Below are positions 1 to 9,853 of a DNA stretch of 64,000 nt, piece after piece. A model generated the notes under the pieces. It ran no database searches, had not been told where the DNA came from, and saw nothing but the letters and a program-made list of their open reading frames with translations. The position numbers and the translations under genes were made by a program. The stretch's first letter is position 1. Every line of letters starts with the position of its first letter. Origin of the DNA: Flavobacteriaceae bacterium EG-1 (GTDB taxonomy: Bacteria > Bacteroidota > Bacteroidia > Flavobacteriales > Flavobacteriaceae); assembly GCF_009649685.1 (NCBI RefSeq), contig NZ_WJPK01000001.1, positions 1,492,760-1,556,759 of the forward strand, written 5' to 3'.

Positions 1-2
1 GA

Positions 3-1850
3 AAAATGAATCGCCAATATGCTCCTAAACAAAAAGCAAAAATAGTTGAAGGATATACAAATCAAGGACTAGAATTGGACGGAGATGCTTGGTTAGACCT
101 TGGTAAAATAGGAATATATCAAAGAAGTGAACCCTTTAGTATTGGCATAACCATTAAAGTACCCGAAAACTTAAATAATGGTGTTATTTTCCACAAAAAC
201 TATGGTACAAGACTGCACAGTTATCGTGGGTATCACTTAGCATTAAAAGAAAATAAGTTAGAGGTAATGTTAGCTCATGTATGGCCTGACAATGCCATTG
301 TTGAGCTTAGCACGAAGGAAATTCCTAAAGACAAATGGATTCAAATAACCATGACATATGATGGGTCTAGCAAAGCAAATGGTCTAAAAATATTCATGAA
401 TGGAGAAGAACTTAAAACCGAGATAAGTGTAGATAATTTATATAAGGATATAATATTCAATGCCTATGAAGATTTTATTTATAAGCACCCCATAGAGCCA
501 GGATTACAGATAGGCGCTCGTTGGCGTGGTAAAGGGATAGGTGGCGCTGTTGTAGATAATATTTTAGTTTTTTCTAAAGAACTAAATGCAATTGAGATTA
601 ATCAAATTAGCAATACTGAAGCCTTAGAATCAATTTTATCTAAATCTGCTTCTGCATTAACCGATTTAGATAAAAAAAACCTCAGAACGTATTATTTAAA
701 CAACAATTCTACCGCATATAAAAGGATGTTAAGCGATTTAGCTTCCGCTAGAAAAATTAAAAATGACAGCATCGAAAGAGTCCAAGAAATAATGGTCATG
801 AAAGAAATGGAAACACCTCGAAAAACTTTTATTTTAGAGCGTGGCCAATACGATGTATACGGAGAACAAGTATACCCTAACACACCTACAAAAATATTCG
901 CATTTCCGGACAGTCTTGAAAAAAACAGACTCGGATTAGCGAAATGGGTAACAAGCAAAAAAAACCCATTAACGGCAAGGGTTGCTGTAAATCGGTATTG
1001 GAAAAACATTTTTGATACTGGCATTGTTAGAACGGCTGAGGATTTTGGCAATCAGGGAGAATTACCAAGCCATCCTGAACTACTGGATTGGCTCGCCATC
1101 GAATTTATGGATTCAGGATGGGATGTTAAACATTTACATAAACTAATGGTAATGTCTTACACCTACCGCCAATCTTCAAAGGCAAGTGACGAAGTACTAG
1201 CAGTAGATAAGTCGAACCGACTATTAGCCCGAGGTCCTTCCAAAAGATTAACGGGTGAAATGATGAGAAATAATGCCTTGGTGGCGTCCGGCTTATTAAA
1301 CAGAACAGTTGGTGGTCCTAGTGTAAACCCATATCAACCAAAAGGTTTGTGGAAGATAAATGGAGCAGCCTATGAAGAAGATACCGGCGAGAAATTATAT
1401 CGAAGAAGCATGTATACCATTTGGAAAAGGTCTGTACCCAATCCTACCATTGCAACTTTTGATGCACCAGAAAGAGCTTTCTGTACCGTTCGCCGTCAAG
1501 AAACAAATACACCACTACAAGCTTTGGTTTTAATGAACGACCCAACTTATGTTGAAGCCTCTAGAGTTTTGGGCTATAATATGCTTTCTTATGTTGATAT
1601 TAAAGAAGGCCTGAGTGCTATTTTTAAAAAACTTACAGGTAGAAGTGCAACTGAAAATGAACTTAATTTATTAGCCGACTTACAACTTTTAGAGTATGAA
1701 AAATTTAAATCTGAAAAATCGAAAACCGAAGGATGGCTAAATACCGGAGCATTCCGTATAGCGAATAAAAACGATGCAGCAATGGTAGCAGCGAATGCGG
1801 TAGTAGCAAGTACCATTATGAATTCTGATGCAGCAATAACAAAAAGGTAA
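3..1850 (+). CDS. PSD1 (DUF1553) domain protein with LamG-like domain, 5' end outside window
   Basis: The reading frame is open to the left edge, so this is the C-terminal part of a larger protein; family members are usually 900-1100 residues and begin with a cytochrome-c-like domain and DUF1549, both outside the window. Visible first is a concanavalin/LamG-like domain (about residues 20-200, with GLELDGDAWLDLG near its start). The PSD1 domain follows, with GLAKWVTSKKNPLTARVAVN (about 310-330) and FDAPERAFCTVRRQETNTPL (about 488-507), both hallmarks of DUF1553. The family is abundant in Planctomycetes and marine Bacteroidota and is probably exported; its reaction is unknown, though it is often linked to glycan catabolism. 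The DUF1501 gene follows after 15 bp, the usual pairing. An internal ATG at position 6 is unlikely to be the true start. Confidence 0.9.
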   Translation, partial: KMNRQYAPKQKAKIVEGYTNQGLELDGDAWLDLGKIGIYQRSEPFSIGITIKVPENLNNGVIFHKNYGTRLHSYRGYHLALKENKLEVMLAHVWPDNAIVELSTKEIPKDKWIQITMTYDGSSKANGLKIFMNGEELKTEISVDNLYKDIIFNAYEDFIYKHPIEPGLQIGARWRGKGIGGAVVDNILVFSKELNAIEINQISNTEALESILSKSASALTDLDKKNLRTYYLNNNSTAYKRMLSDLASARKIKNDSIERVQEIMVMKEMETPRKTFILERGQYDVYGEQVYPNTPTKIFAFPDSLEKNRLGLAKWVTSKKNPLTARVAVNRYWKNIFDTGIVRTAEDFGNQGELPSHPELLDWLAIEFMDSGWDVKHLHKLMVMSYTYRQSSKASDEVLAVDKSNRLLARGPSKRLTGEMMRNNALVASGLLNRTVGGPSVNPYQPKGLWKINGAAYEEDTGEKLYRRSMYTIWKRSVPNPTIATFDAPERAFCTVRRQETNTPLQALVLMNDPTYVEASRVLGYNMLSYVDIKEGLSAIFKKLTGRSATENELNLLADLQLLEYEKFKSEKSKTEGWLNTGAFRIANKNDAAMVAANAVVASTIMNSDAAITKR

Positions 1851-1865
1851 AATACAAGCAAGCTT

Positions 1866-3389
1866 ATGTGTAATAATCATGATATTGTTCGGTCAAACAA
1901 CAAAGACCTTCAAAAAGTTGAAGATCAATTAAATAGAAGAAACTTTTTAACAAAGACTTCAATGGGTTTAGGCGCTATAGCCTTAGGTACTTTACTTAAT
2001 ACTGACAAAGCTTGGGCTTCGGTTAAAGGAAGTAATTTAAACACTTTAAATGCCGAAGCCCTATTAACATCTTATAATAAAAATCGATTAGGGTTACCCC
2101 ATCATTTACCAAAGGCAAAGCGCATCGTTTACCTTTTTCAAAGTGGTGGCCCTTCGCAACTAGACATGTGGGATTACAAGCCAAAATTAAAAGACATGTA
2201 TGGTCAGGACCTGCCAGACTCTGTTCGGCAAGGGCAACGCCTAACTGCTATGAGCGCTGAGCAGACTAGTTTTCCTATGGCTCCTTCTATTTTCAATTTT
2301 AAACAGCATGGTAAATCGGGGGCCTGGGCAAGTGAATTGTTGCCGTATACTTCAGAGGTTGTTGATGACTTATGCTTTATAAAATCGATGCAAACAGATC
2401 AAATAAATCATGATCCAGCCATTACATTTATGCAAACTGGAAATCAACTTGCTGGCAGACCATCTATTGGATCATGGTTAAGTTATGGTCTAGGTTCTGA
2501 CAATGAAAATTTACCGACATTCATTACTTTAATAACAAAAAATATGGGTGGGCAACCACTGTACTCGAGACTTTGGGGAAACGGATTTTTACCAACTGAA
2601 CACCAAGGTGTTCAATTCAGATCAGGCAAAGACCCCGTGTTATATCTAAGTAATCCTGAAAATTATGACGGTCATGACCGAAGACAAATGTTAGATTATT
2701 TAGGAAAACTAAATGAGATACAAAATGACGCCTATGGTGATCCAGAAATAAAAGCGCGAATGACGCAATACGAAATGGCATTTCGAATGCAAACTTCTGT
2801 CCCCGAAGTTACCGATATATCAGACGAACCAGATTATATTTTTGACATGTATGGTGAAGACAGTAGAGACCCTGGCACCTATGCTGCCAATTGTTTAATG
2901 GCGCGTAAATTATTGGAAAAAGATGTGAAGTTTGTACAGTTGTATCACCAAGGTTGGGATCAACATATTGGTTGTCCGGGGGGTGTAAAAGCGCAAAACA
3001 AACGTACTGATCAAGCTAATGCCGCTCTAATAAAAGATTTAAAACAAAGAGGTATGCTAGAAGACACTTTGGTAGTTTGGGGGGGTGAATTTGGAAGAAC
3101 CGTTTATTCTCAAGGGCAATTAACTCCTGAAAATTATGGTCGTGATCATCATCCGAAAGCCTTTACAATGTGGATGGCAGGTGCTGGTGTAAAATCGGGT
3201 TACACCCACGGGCAAACCGATGACTTTAGCTATAATGTAGTTAAAGACCCAGTTCATGTACATGATTTTCATGCTACTTTAATGCATTTATTTGGTATAG
3301 ATCATGAACGTTTAACGTTCAAACATCAAGGTCGCAGGTATCGACTAACAGATGTTCATGGCCATGTTGTAAAAGATTTATTAGCCTAA
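1866..3389 (+). CDS. DUF1501 domain protein, Tat-exported
   Basis: This 507-residue protein belongs to the DUF1501 family, which has a sulfatase/alkaline-phosphatase-like fold and unknown substrate. A twin-arginine signal is visible: R24-R25 in NRRNFLTK, followed by a hydrophobic stretch and an AWA cleavage site near residue 51, so export should be by Tat after folding. Family landmarks are QSGGPSQLDMWDYKPK (about 92-107), WGGEFGRT (about 405) and a DHHP motif just after it. It lies 15 bp behind the PSD1/DUF1553 gene, and the two are probably one operon and act together in the periplasm. The next gene is convergent, 6 bp away, with no obvious terminator between them. Family assignment is firm; biochemical role is unknown. 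Confidence 0.9.
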   Translation: MCNNHDIVRSNNKDLQKVEDQLNRRNFLTKTSMGLGAIALGTLLNTDKAWASVKGSNLNTLNAEALLTSYNKNRLGLPHHLPKAKRIVYLFQSGGPSQLDMWDYKPKLKDMYGQDLPDSVRQGQRLTAMSAEQTSFPMAPSIFNFKQHGKSGAWASELLPYTSEVVDDLCFIKSMQTDQINHDPAITFMQTGNQLAGRPSIGSWLSYGLGSDNENLPTFITLITKNMGGQPLYSRLWGNGFLPTEHQGVQFRSGKDPVLYLSNPENYDGHDRRQMLDYLGKLNEIQNDAYGDPEIKARMTQYEMAFRMQTSVPEVTDISDEPDYIFDMYGEDSRDPGTYAANCLMARKLLEKDVKFVQLYHQGWDQHIGCPGGVKAQNKRTDQANAALIKDLKQRGMLEDTLVVWGGEFGRTVYSQGQLTPENYGRDHHPKAFTMWMAGAGVKSGYTHGQTDDFSYNVVKDPVHVHDFHATLMHLFGIDHERLTFKHQGRRYRLTDVHGHVVKDLLA

Positions 3390-3395
3390 TTCTTT

Positions 3396-4223
3396 TTATA
3401 AATTATAGAACTTAATAGCATTATCTCCCATAATAGCCTGCTGTTCTGAAGCGCTTAAATTTGAGATAAAGTTTGAAACTAATCCTTTAGCTTCACTATA
3501 TTTACCTGCAACTAGACAGACAGGCCAATCAGATCCAAACATAACTCTTTTTGGTCCAAAAGCTTCTAAAACCAATTTCATGTATGGTGCTATTTGTGTT
3601 GAAGTCCAAGTTTGATAATCTGCCTCAGTAATCATCCCAGATAATTTGCAATGTACATTTTCATGTTTTGCGACTTCTTGCATTAATACGGCCCATCCAT
3701 CATAAAATCCATCTTTAATATAAGGCTTAGCAATATGGTCAATTACAAATTTTTGATGCGGAAAATGCTTTACAAATTCAAGAGTAGCACCCAATTGATG
3801 TGGAAAAATTAAAATATCGTAAACATAATCGTACTTTTCTAAAAACGAAACTCCTCTTAAAAATTCTTTACGAATTAAAAAATTATGATCGGCTTCACCC
3901 TGCACAATATGCCGCCAACCTTTAAGTTTTTTTTCTAAATGATATTTTTCTAAATCGGCATCTACAGTTTCTGAACGCAGATCTACCCACCCTACTACAC
4001 CTTTTACAAAATCATTTGCATTTGCCAATTCTAATAAAAAGTCTGTTTCAGCTAGAGTCTGATCTGCTTGTACAGCAACACAAGCATCAACACCATTTGC
4101 TAAAAACTCTTCCTTTAAATTTTCGGGGAGGAAATCGCGACGAATATTTGCCATGTCATCATCAATCCACGAATGTTTAGCGGGCTCATATTTCCAAAAA
4201 TGTTGATGCGAATCTACTATCAT
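3396..4223 (-). CDS. Amidohydrolase family protein, L-fuconolactonase-like
   Basis: The 275-residue protein is a TIM-barrel amidohydrolase of the fuconolactonase/2-pyrone-4,6-dicarboxylate lactonase type. The metal-binding N-terminus DSHQHFW (residues 4-10) and the RRDFLPENL segment are typical, as are GWRHIVQGE (about 102-110), FVIDHIAKP (about 159-167) and MFGSDWPVC (about 229-237), the last carrying the conserved C-terminal Asp. Such enzymes hydrolyse sugar acid lactones (L-fucono- or L-rhamnono-lactone) in the cytoplasm; no signal peptide is present. It is the last gene of a uxaA-uxaB-lactonase operon, 16 bp behind uxaB, so a lactone of a hexuronate-derived sugar acid is a reasonable substrate guess. 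The exact substrate cannot be read from the sequence. Confidence 0.85.
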   Translation of the reverse strand: MIVDSHQHFWKYEPAKHSWIDDDMANIRRDFLPENLKEEFLANGVDACVAVQADQTLAETDFLLELANANDFVKGVVGWVDLRSETVDADLEKYHLEKKLKGWRHIVQGEADHNFLIRKEFLRGVSFLEKYDYVYDILIFPHQLGATLEFVKHFPHQKFVIDHIAKPYIKDGFYDGWAVLMQEVAKHENVHCKLSGMITEADYQTWTSTQIAPYMKLVLEAFGPKRVMFGSDWPVCLVAGKYSEAKGLVSNFISNLSASEQQAIMGDNAIKFYNL

Positions 4224-4239
4224 GTTAACTAATTATTAT

Positions 4240-5688
4240 TTACAAAAGTTGAATTGATGTTTTTATTCCTTTACTTTCAATGTTATCAATATTATTTAAA
4301 ACTGATTTTGCTAATCCATCAATTAAAGTTAAATCTTCACCCCAAATATTTGAATTACTTAAAATAATATCTACTGCAGTAACTAAGGATATGACGCCAG
4401 CGTCTAATTTAGAATAAATATCACTAAAAAAATCGAGTACAACTGGGTCATCTTTTAAATCAATTTCCTCTCCGTCGAAATCACCTTTATAAAAGCGAAT
4501 TAAGGCTGAAAGTCCAAATACAATCCTTTTAGGAAGCTTTCGCTCAATTGCAGAATAATCTTTCAAAGTAGGTAACAGGCGTGATACAAACTTGGAAGTA
4601 CTGTTTAATGAAATACTAATTAACTGATGTTTTAATAATGGATTTCTAAAACGATCCAAAACTGCAGCAATAAACTTTTGCTTTACTTCATTTGGAAAAT
4701 CTAATGTTTTAGCCGACTCTTCATTTAAAAGAGATTCTACAAAATTGGATACTACACTGTCGTCCATAGCTTCTTTTACAAAGCGTATTCCTGATAAGTA
4801 CCCCACAGGCACCAGAGAAGTATGTGCACCATTAAGAATACGTACTTTCATTTCTCGATATGGACCAAGATCTTCTACAAATTCAACATTTAAATCTGTT
4901 TGTGCGAATGGCAATTCATCTTGAATGATAGAGTCTCCAGCTATCACCCAACTATGATAATACTCACCTGCTACTAATAATTCATCTTCATATTTAGTTT
5001 CTGCTAAAATTTCATCAACCCGCTCCTTTGGAAAACCAGATACAATTCTGTCTACCAATGTACTACAAAAATAATTTGAAGTATTGATCCACGTTTTAAA
5101 ATCATTATTTAATCCCCAATGGTCGGCATATTGAAGCACAACTCTTTTTAATTCAACACCATTATTTTCGATTAATTCACAAGGTAATAATATGCAACCT
5201 TTTGAACTATCCCCTTTAAAATATTGGAATCGATGATACAACCATCTGGTTAATTTTGCCGGAAATTCTTGCGGTGGATTAACTTCAAACTGATCATTTG
5301 AATTAAATTTAATTCCAGCTTCGGTCGTATTAGAAATTACGAAACGCACATCGGAATTTTCAGCTAAAGCTATATAAGCATCCCATTCGTTATAGGTATG
5401 CAATACTTTCTGCACACAATCAACAATTGTTTTCTCAGCAATAAGTTCGCCATTTTTTATTCCATCTAATACCACAGTAAACAATCCGTCTTGAGATTTC
5501 AAAGCACTATAATCACCACTTTCAGTAGGCTTAACTACTGCAATCCCAGCATTAAAATTAGTCTCCTTATTTAAAACTTGCACCATCCAATCTACAAAGG
5601 CTCTTAAAAAATTTCCCCCACCAAATTGCATAATTTTAATGGGTAATGGACTTAGACCTTCAACTGTATTTCTATTTAATTTTTGCAT
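4240..5688 (-). CDS. uxaB: Tagaturonate reductase (altronate oxidoreductase)
   Basis: The protein matches UxaB along its length (482 residues from the chosen start; E. coli UxaB has 483). It reduces D-tagaturonate to D-altronate with NADH in hexuronate catabolism. Landmarks are the Rossmann segment MQFGGGNFLRAFVDW near the N-terminus, NTTEAGI (about 121-127), FCSTLVDRIVSGFP (about 208-221), and KVRILNGAHTSLVPVGYLSG (about 283-302). A GTG seven codons upstream (5709) is open, but ATG at 5688 gives MQKLNRNTVEG, the normal UxaB N-terminus, so it is preferred. It lies 39 bp behind uxaA (5728 stop) and feeds that enzyme its substrate. Confidence 0.93.
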   Translation of the reverse strand: MQKLNRNTVEGLSPLPIKIMQFGGGNFLRAFVDWMVQVLNKETNFNAGIAVVKPTESGDYSALKSQDGLFTVVLDGIKNGELIAEKTIVDCVQKVLHTYNEWDAYIALAENSDVRFVISNTTEAGIKFNSNDQFEVNPPQEFPAKLTRWLYHRFQYFKGDSSKGCILLPCELIENNGVELKRVVLQYADHWGLNNDFKTWINTSNYFCSTLVDRIVSGFPKERVDEILAETKYEDELLVAGEYYHSWVIAGDSIIQDELPFAQTDLNVEFVEDLGPYREMKVRILNGAHTSLVPVGYLSGIRFVKEAMDDSVVSNFVESLLNEESAKTLDFPNEVKQKFIAAVLDRFRNPLLKHQLISISLNSTSKFVSRLLPTLKDYSAIERKLPKRIVFGLSALIRFYKGDFDGEEIDLKDDPVVLDFFSDIYSKLDAGVISLVTAVDIILSNSNIWGEDLTLIDGLAKSVLNNIDNIESKGIKTSIQLL

Positions 5689-5727
5689 CCTAAATTGTAT
5701 GAATATCACCTTATGAAAAAAGTTATT

Positions 5728-7380
5728 CTATAACGACAGACCTCTTTTCCAAGGAATAAAATCTTCCTGGCCTAATCGTACTGCAGCCGGAGCTTTTTCT
5801 CCACTGGCCACTTCAATTATATATTCTAGTAGCTCTTCACCTTTCGATTCAATAGTTGCTTCTCCAGTAATTACACCACCAGTGTTAAAATCTATTATAT
5901 CTTTCATACGTTTGGCCAATGCATCGTTACTAGACATTTTAACAACAGGTGTAATTGGGTTTCCTGTTGGAGTACCTAAACCGGTAGTAAAAGCAATAAC
6001 ATTACAGCCAGACCCAGCAAGACCCGTAGTACTTTCAACATCATTACCCGGTGTACACAATAGATTTAGCCCTTTTTTATTTACCGGTTCTGTATAGTCT
6101 AAAACATCAGTAACAGGTGAGGTACCACCTTTTTTAGCAGCACCGGCAGATTTAATTGCATCGGTAATCAGTCCGTCTTTAATATTTCCAGGAGAGGGAT
6201 TATCTGCAAATGCAGACCCAAGTGCTACTGCTCTTGCCGAATATGTATCCATTAAGGCTGTAAACTTTTTAGCACTTGCCTCAGTTTCACATCTATTTAT
6301 TAATTCTTGCTCTACACCATTTAATTCTGGAAATTCTGACAAAACTGTTGTTGCACCTAGCGCAACTAATAAATCTGATGCATGACCTAAGGCCGGATTA
6401 GCAGAAATACCAGAGAATCCATCAGACCCACCGCATTCAAGGCCTAAAACCAATTTACTTATAGGAGCTGGTTTACGTTCAGTCTTATTAGCTTCTATAA
6501 GACCCAAAAACGTTTTCTTAACAGCATCTTCTATAAAATGTCGTTCACTTTTGCTCTTTTGTTGTTCTAATATATATAAGGGTTTAGAGAAATTTGGATC
6601 TAGTTTATTGATTCTTTCTTCTACTATTCGTACTTCTGCATTTTGACATCCTAAACTTAAAATCGTTGCACCGGCCACGTTCGGATTAGTTATATACCCA
6701 GCAAATAAATTGCAAAGTGTTTCAGAATCTAATCGAAAACCACCACAACCTCCTTCATGAGTTAAAAATTTAATACCATCAACATTAGGAAAAGTACGAT
6801 TTTGCTTAATATCTTCTGGAGTTTTAATAATATCTAAGTTGACAAGTTCTTCCCCTGATGCTCCATTTTTATAATTCTCAACAAGAGTTTCAGTATCAAC
6901 AATAAAATCTGTAGTCATATGATAACCTAAAGATTTTAATAAAGCAGATTTCATAACCTCAACATTTCTATTTTCGCAGAAAACCATAGGTATTACAAGC
7001 CAGTAATTTGCGGTACCAACTTTTCCGTCTGCTCTATGATAACCATTAAAAGTCTTCCCTTTCCATTTAGAAACATCTGGCGCTTCCCATTTCTCCTTTA
7101 CCCCTCCTACTCCGTATTCCAATGAAGCATGTACTATATTTTCCGTAGTAATTGTTTCACCTTTAGCAATTGGCTTTGTGGCTTTCCCTACAAGTGTACC
7201 GTACATTACAATATCATCACCAACTTTAAGATTTTCAATGGTAAACTTATGTTTTGCCTGAGTATCAGTCGTTAACGTTAACGCACTTCCCTCATGTTCA
7301 ATATTTGTACCCGCTGTTAAATCCGTTAGGGCGGCTAAAACATTATCTTTTGGGTGAATCTGTATAAATTTCGTTGCCAT
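5728..7380 (-). CDS. uxaA: Altronate dehydratase
   Basis: This is full-length UxaA (550 residues) with an N-terminal SAF domain (about 1-90) and the C-terminal catalytic region, dehydrating D-altronate to 2-keto-3-deoxygluconate. Diagnostic segments are GYHRADGKVGTANYW (about 114-128), THEGGCGGFRLDSE (about 208-221) and GLECGGSDGFSGISANPALG (about 310-330); the Cys residues in the latter two are candidate Fe ligands. The frame is open to a further ATG at 7422, but the homologous N-terminus begins MATKFIQIHP, so 7380 is taken as the start, with AAGAAG just upstream. It is the first gene of the uxaA-uxaB-lactonase operon and is divergent from the PhyH gene, with which it shares a 150-bp intergenic region. 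Confidence 0.93.
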   Translation of the reverse strand: MATKFIQIHPKDNVLAALTDLTAGTNIEHEGSALTLTTDTQAKHKFTIENLKVGDDIVMYGTLVGKATKPIAKGETITTENIVHASLEYGVGGVKEKWEAPDVSKWKGKTFNGYHRADGKVGTANYWLVIPMVFCENRNVEVMKSALLKSLGYHMTTDFIVDTETLVENYKNGASGEELVNLDIIKTPEDIKQNRTFPNVDGIKFLTHEGGCGGFRLDSETLCNLFAGYITNPNVAGATILSLGCQNAEVRIVEERINKLDPNFSKPLYILEQQKSKSERHFIEDAVKKTFLGLIEANKTERKPAPISKLVLGLECGGSDGFSGISANPALGHASDLLVALGATTVLSEFPELNGVEQELINRCETEASAKKFTALMDTYSARAVALGSAFADNPSPGNIKDGLITDAIKSAGAAKKGGTSPVTDVLDYTEPVNKKGLNLLCTPGNDVESTTGLAGSGCNVIAFTTGLGTPTGNPITPVVKMSSNDALAKRMKDIIDFNTGGVITGEATIESKGEELLEYIIEVASGEKAPAAVRLGQEDFIPWKRGLSL

Positions 7381-7493
7381 ACTTCTTAAAAAATTATCCT
7401 TTTTGTATAAATAGTAACTCAAGCAAATCTCATTATTTTTTTAATGAATGCAATTATTTTGAATTAAGTAGCTAAAAATACGATTTTGAAGTA

Positions 7494-7501
7494 TATTTTT
7501 G
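7494..7501 (+). promoter_or_regulatory. Bacteroidota -7 promoter element for the PhyH gene
   Basis: TATTTTTG matches the Bacteroidota -7 consensus TAnnTTTG and lies 28 bp before the ATG at 7530. I did not find a convincing -33 TTTG at the usual distance, so the assignment is tentative. Confidence 0.45.
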
Positions 7502-7529
7502 AGTAGAGAATGAATTAAAAATAAGAACA

Positions 7530-8411
7530 ATGAATACCGTAAGAGATTTAGCCGATAAACACACTTTAATTTCAAAGATGTTTAATTGGCCTACATCCAA
7601 AGCAGAATGGGAACAATATCGTTTAAGCGAAGAGCAAGTATCCCATTTTCACGAAATGGGTTATATTTCTAACATAAAATTATTAGATAATGAACAGATT
7701 AATATTCTTCGTAAAGAACTTGATGAAATAAATGACCCAAAACATCCTGGGCATCATTTGTTTTATGAATTTCACAGTAATGAGTCTGAAGACCCCAATA
7801 CCGTATTATTTCATTCATTAGGACATTGGCGCATCACTCCCGGTTTTCATGATGTAATTTGGAATCCTGCTTTTGTAATGGCTGCACATCAATTACTTGA
7901 AGATAAATCTGTTCGTTTTTGGCATGACCAATTATTTTGCAAACCAGCAAAACATGGTGGAGTTGTTGCCTGGCACCAAGATTATTCTTATTGGACGCGC
8001 ACCATTGCAATGCAACATTTAACCTGTTGGACAGGTTTAGATGATGCCACAATTGAGAATGGATGTTTACACTATATTCCAAAAAGTCATAAATGGGGCT
8101 TATTAAACGCACCCTCTTTAGCAGGCGATATGAATGGATTAATGAATTATCTAACACCTGAGCAGAAAGTTGAATTTAAGCCAGTCCCTATTGAAATGAA
8201 AAAAGGTTATGGATCATTTCATCATCCATTAATGGTACACGGGTCTTATGAGAACAAATCTAAAATAAGTCGTAGGGCATTTGTATTGAATGTATTCGCA
8301 GATGGCACCATAAGTAATACAAATGATGAATTACTACAAAAAGTACCGAAAATTGCGAAAGGGAAAAAAATGGAGGGAAAATTTTTTCCATTGATTTATG
8401 AAAAGCATTAA
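7530..8411 (+). CDS. Phytanoyl-CoA dioxygenase (PhyH) family protein
   Basis: The 293-residue cytoplasmic protein is a PhyH-type Fe(II)/2-oxoglutarate-dependent dioxygenase. The HxD iron motif is in AWHQDYSYW (H149, D151), the distal His in HHPLMVHGSYENKS (about H237), and an Arg that would hold 2-oxoglutarate follows in SRRAFVLN (about 249). All three parts of the facial triad are thus present. Bacterial PhyH proteins hydroxylate varied small molecules and the substrate here is unknown. It is divergent from the uxaA operon and convergent with the sulfatase, with only 5 bp between the stop codons. Its place between hexuronate and sulfatase genes suggests a part in catabolism of a modified sugar or of an algal osmolyte; this is inference. 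Confidence 0.88.
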   Translation: MNTVRDLADKHTLISKMFNWPTSKAEWEQYRLSEEQVSHFHEMGYISNIKLLDNEQINILRKELDEINDPKHPGHHLFYEFHSNESEDPNTVLFHSLGHWRITPGFHDVIWNPAFVMAAHQLLEDKSVRFWHDQLFCKPAKHGGVVAWHQDYSYWTRTIAMQHLTCWTGLDDATIENGCLHYIPKSHKWGLLNAPSLAGDMNGLMNYLTPEQKVEFKPVPIEMKKGYGSFHHPLMVHGSYENKSKISRRAFVLNVFADGTISNTNDELLQKVPKIAKGKKMEGKFFPLIYEKH

Positions 8412-8416
8412 ATAAA

Positions 8417-9853
8417 TTATGTACCAGGTTTTTTTTCGCCTTCCAATAAATAATTTTCATTGTAAGTATGAGCCTGCGCTATATATGATTTTAATTTTTG
8501 AACAATAGCTGGATAATCTCCTGCAACATTCGTTTGTTCGCCAATATCATTAGATAGGTCGTACAATTCCCAAGCGTAAGGGTGATATTTACATAGCAAT
8601 TTCCATTTGCCAGCAATAACGGCTTGAGCATCATGTTTACCTTCAGAAAACTCCCAATATAAATAATCATGAACTTGCTGATTTTGAATATCACCTAAAA
8701 GCGTTGGTAATATAGAAAGACCATCAGTTGAAATGGAAGTTGTATCATTTACAATTTGGGCAAAAGTTGGCATCATATCATAAAACGCTGATTGTAATTC
8801 AGACTTAGAATTCTTTTCAATTTCACTTGGCCATTTTGCAATAAATGGAACTCGGATACCACCTTCATACAAATCGCGTTTCTTACCCCTAAGAGGCCCG
8901 CTACTATTAAAAAAATTAGGATCAACCCCACCTTCTTTATGCGGACCATTATCACTCGTGAAAATTACCAAAGTATTTTCATCTATTCCAATATCTTTTA
9001 ATTTGGCTAGAATTCGGCCTATATCAGAATCAAGCAAACTAATCATAGCTGCTTTGGCCTTTTCTGCTTCTGGCCAATCTTTATTTGCATAAATACCTAA
9101 ATTAGGAACCTCCATACCATGATCAGCAGTTAATTCACCCTCATTGTTTGCATGAGGAATTGTCAAGGGAAGGAATAAAAAGAAAGGTTTGCTTTTCGGT
9201 TTACTTATATAAGTAAGTGCTGAATCAATAAAAATAGAATGGGAATAATCATTCTTCTTGGTTGCTGAACTTTTAATACCTTTTGATTTTTCGTTATTTA
9301 TATATACAACTTCATTTGTTAAATGTAGTTTTTCACCATTATATATAAGGTAATCCGGATAATAATTATGGGCTCTAGTTTGATTTAAATAACCGAAATA
9401 GTTATCAAATCCTTGTTTACTAGGTTCACCAGCAGTTCCAACTGGTCCTAAACCCCATTTTCCAATTAAATTAGTTTCGTAACCAGAATTCTTAAACATT
9501 TTAGCAATTGTAAAATCAGAAGCAGTTAATTCATTTTTATAATTACCTCTTACGGTAGCATGACCCTGATGAAACCCAGTTAATAAAGAAACCCTAGATG
9601 GGGAACAAACTGTATTGCCTGCATAATGATTTGTAAATAACATACCTTCCGCTGCCATACTATCAATATTCGGTGTCTTAATCTTTTGCTGTCCATAACA
9701 ACCCAAATCTCCATACCCCAAATCATCTGCAAGGATATAAATAACATTTGGCCGCTGTTGTTCTTGAATAGTTTCTACAGTTTCCTTTTTTAATTCTTTA
9801 CAAGAACATAGGAACGTTAAAATTGTTAATAAAATCAATCTAGTCGAAAGCAT
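8417..9853 (-). CDS. Sulfatase, lipoprotein
   Basis: This 478-residue S1-type sulfatase has a lipoprotein signal (LCSC, lipidated Cys about 18). The N-terminal metal site is in NVIYILADDLGYGDLGCYG (about 36-54). The formylglycine motif C83-S-P-S-R sits in CSPSRVSLLTG, so C83 would need conversion to formylglycine by an anaerobic maturase or FGE, neither of which is in the window. IFTSDNGPHKEGG (about 297-310) carries the second metal ligand set. It hydrolyses sulfate esters, probably on algal polysaccharide fragments, in the periplasm or on the surface; the sugar is not predictable. Transcription is monocistronic from the 9854-10236 intergenic region. Confidence 0.92.
   Translation of the reverse strand: MLSTRLILLTILTFLCSCKELKKETVETIQEQQRPNVIYILADDLGYGDLGCYGQQKIKTPNIDSMAAEGMLFTNHYAGNTVCSPSRVSLLTGFHQGHATVRGNYKNELTASDFTIAKMFKNSGYETNLIGKWGLGPVGTAGEPSKQGFDNYFGYLNQTRAHNYYPDYLIYNGEKLHLTNEVVYINNEKSKGIKSSATKKNDYSHSIFIDSALTYISKPKSKPFFLFLPLTIPHANNEGELTADHGMEVPNLGIYANKDWPEAEKAKAAMISLLDSDIGRILAKLKDIGIDENTLVIFTSDNGPHKEGGVDPNFFNSSGPLRGKKRDLYEGGIRVPFIAKWPSEIEKNSKSELQSAFYDMMPTFAQIVNDTTSISTDGLSILPTLLGDIQNQQVHDYLYWEFSEGKHDAQAVIAGKWKLLCKYHPYAWELYDLSNDIGEQTNVAGDYPAIVQKLKSYIAQAHTYNENYLLEGEKKPGT

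Noticed and set aside
7271-7282. GTTAACGTTAAC palindrome
   Set aside because: It lies within the uxaA coding sequence with no sign of an operator function; probably chance.
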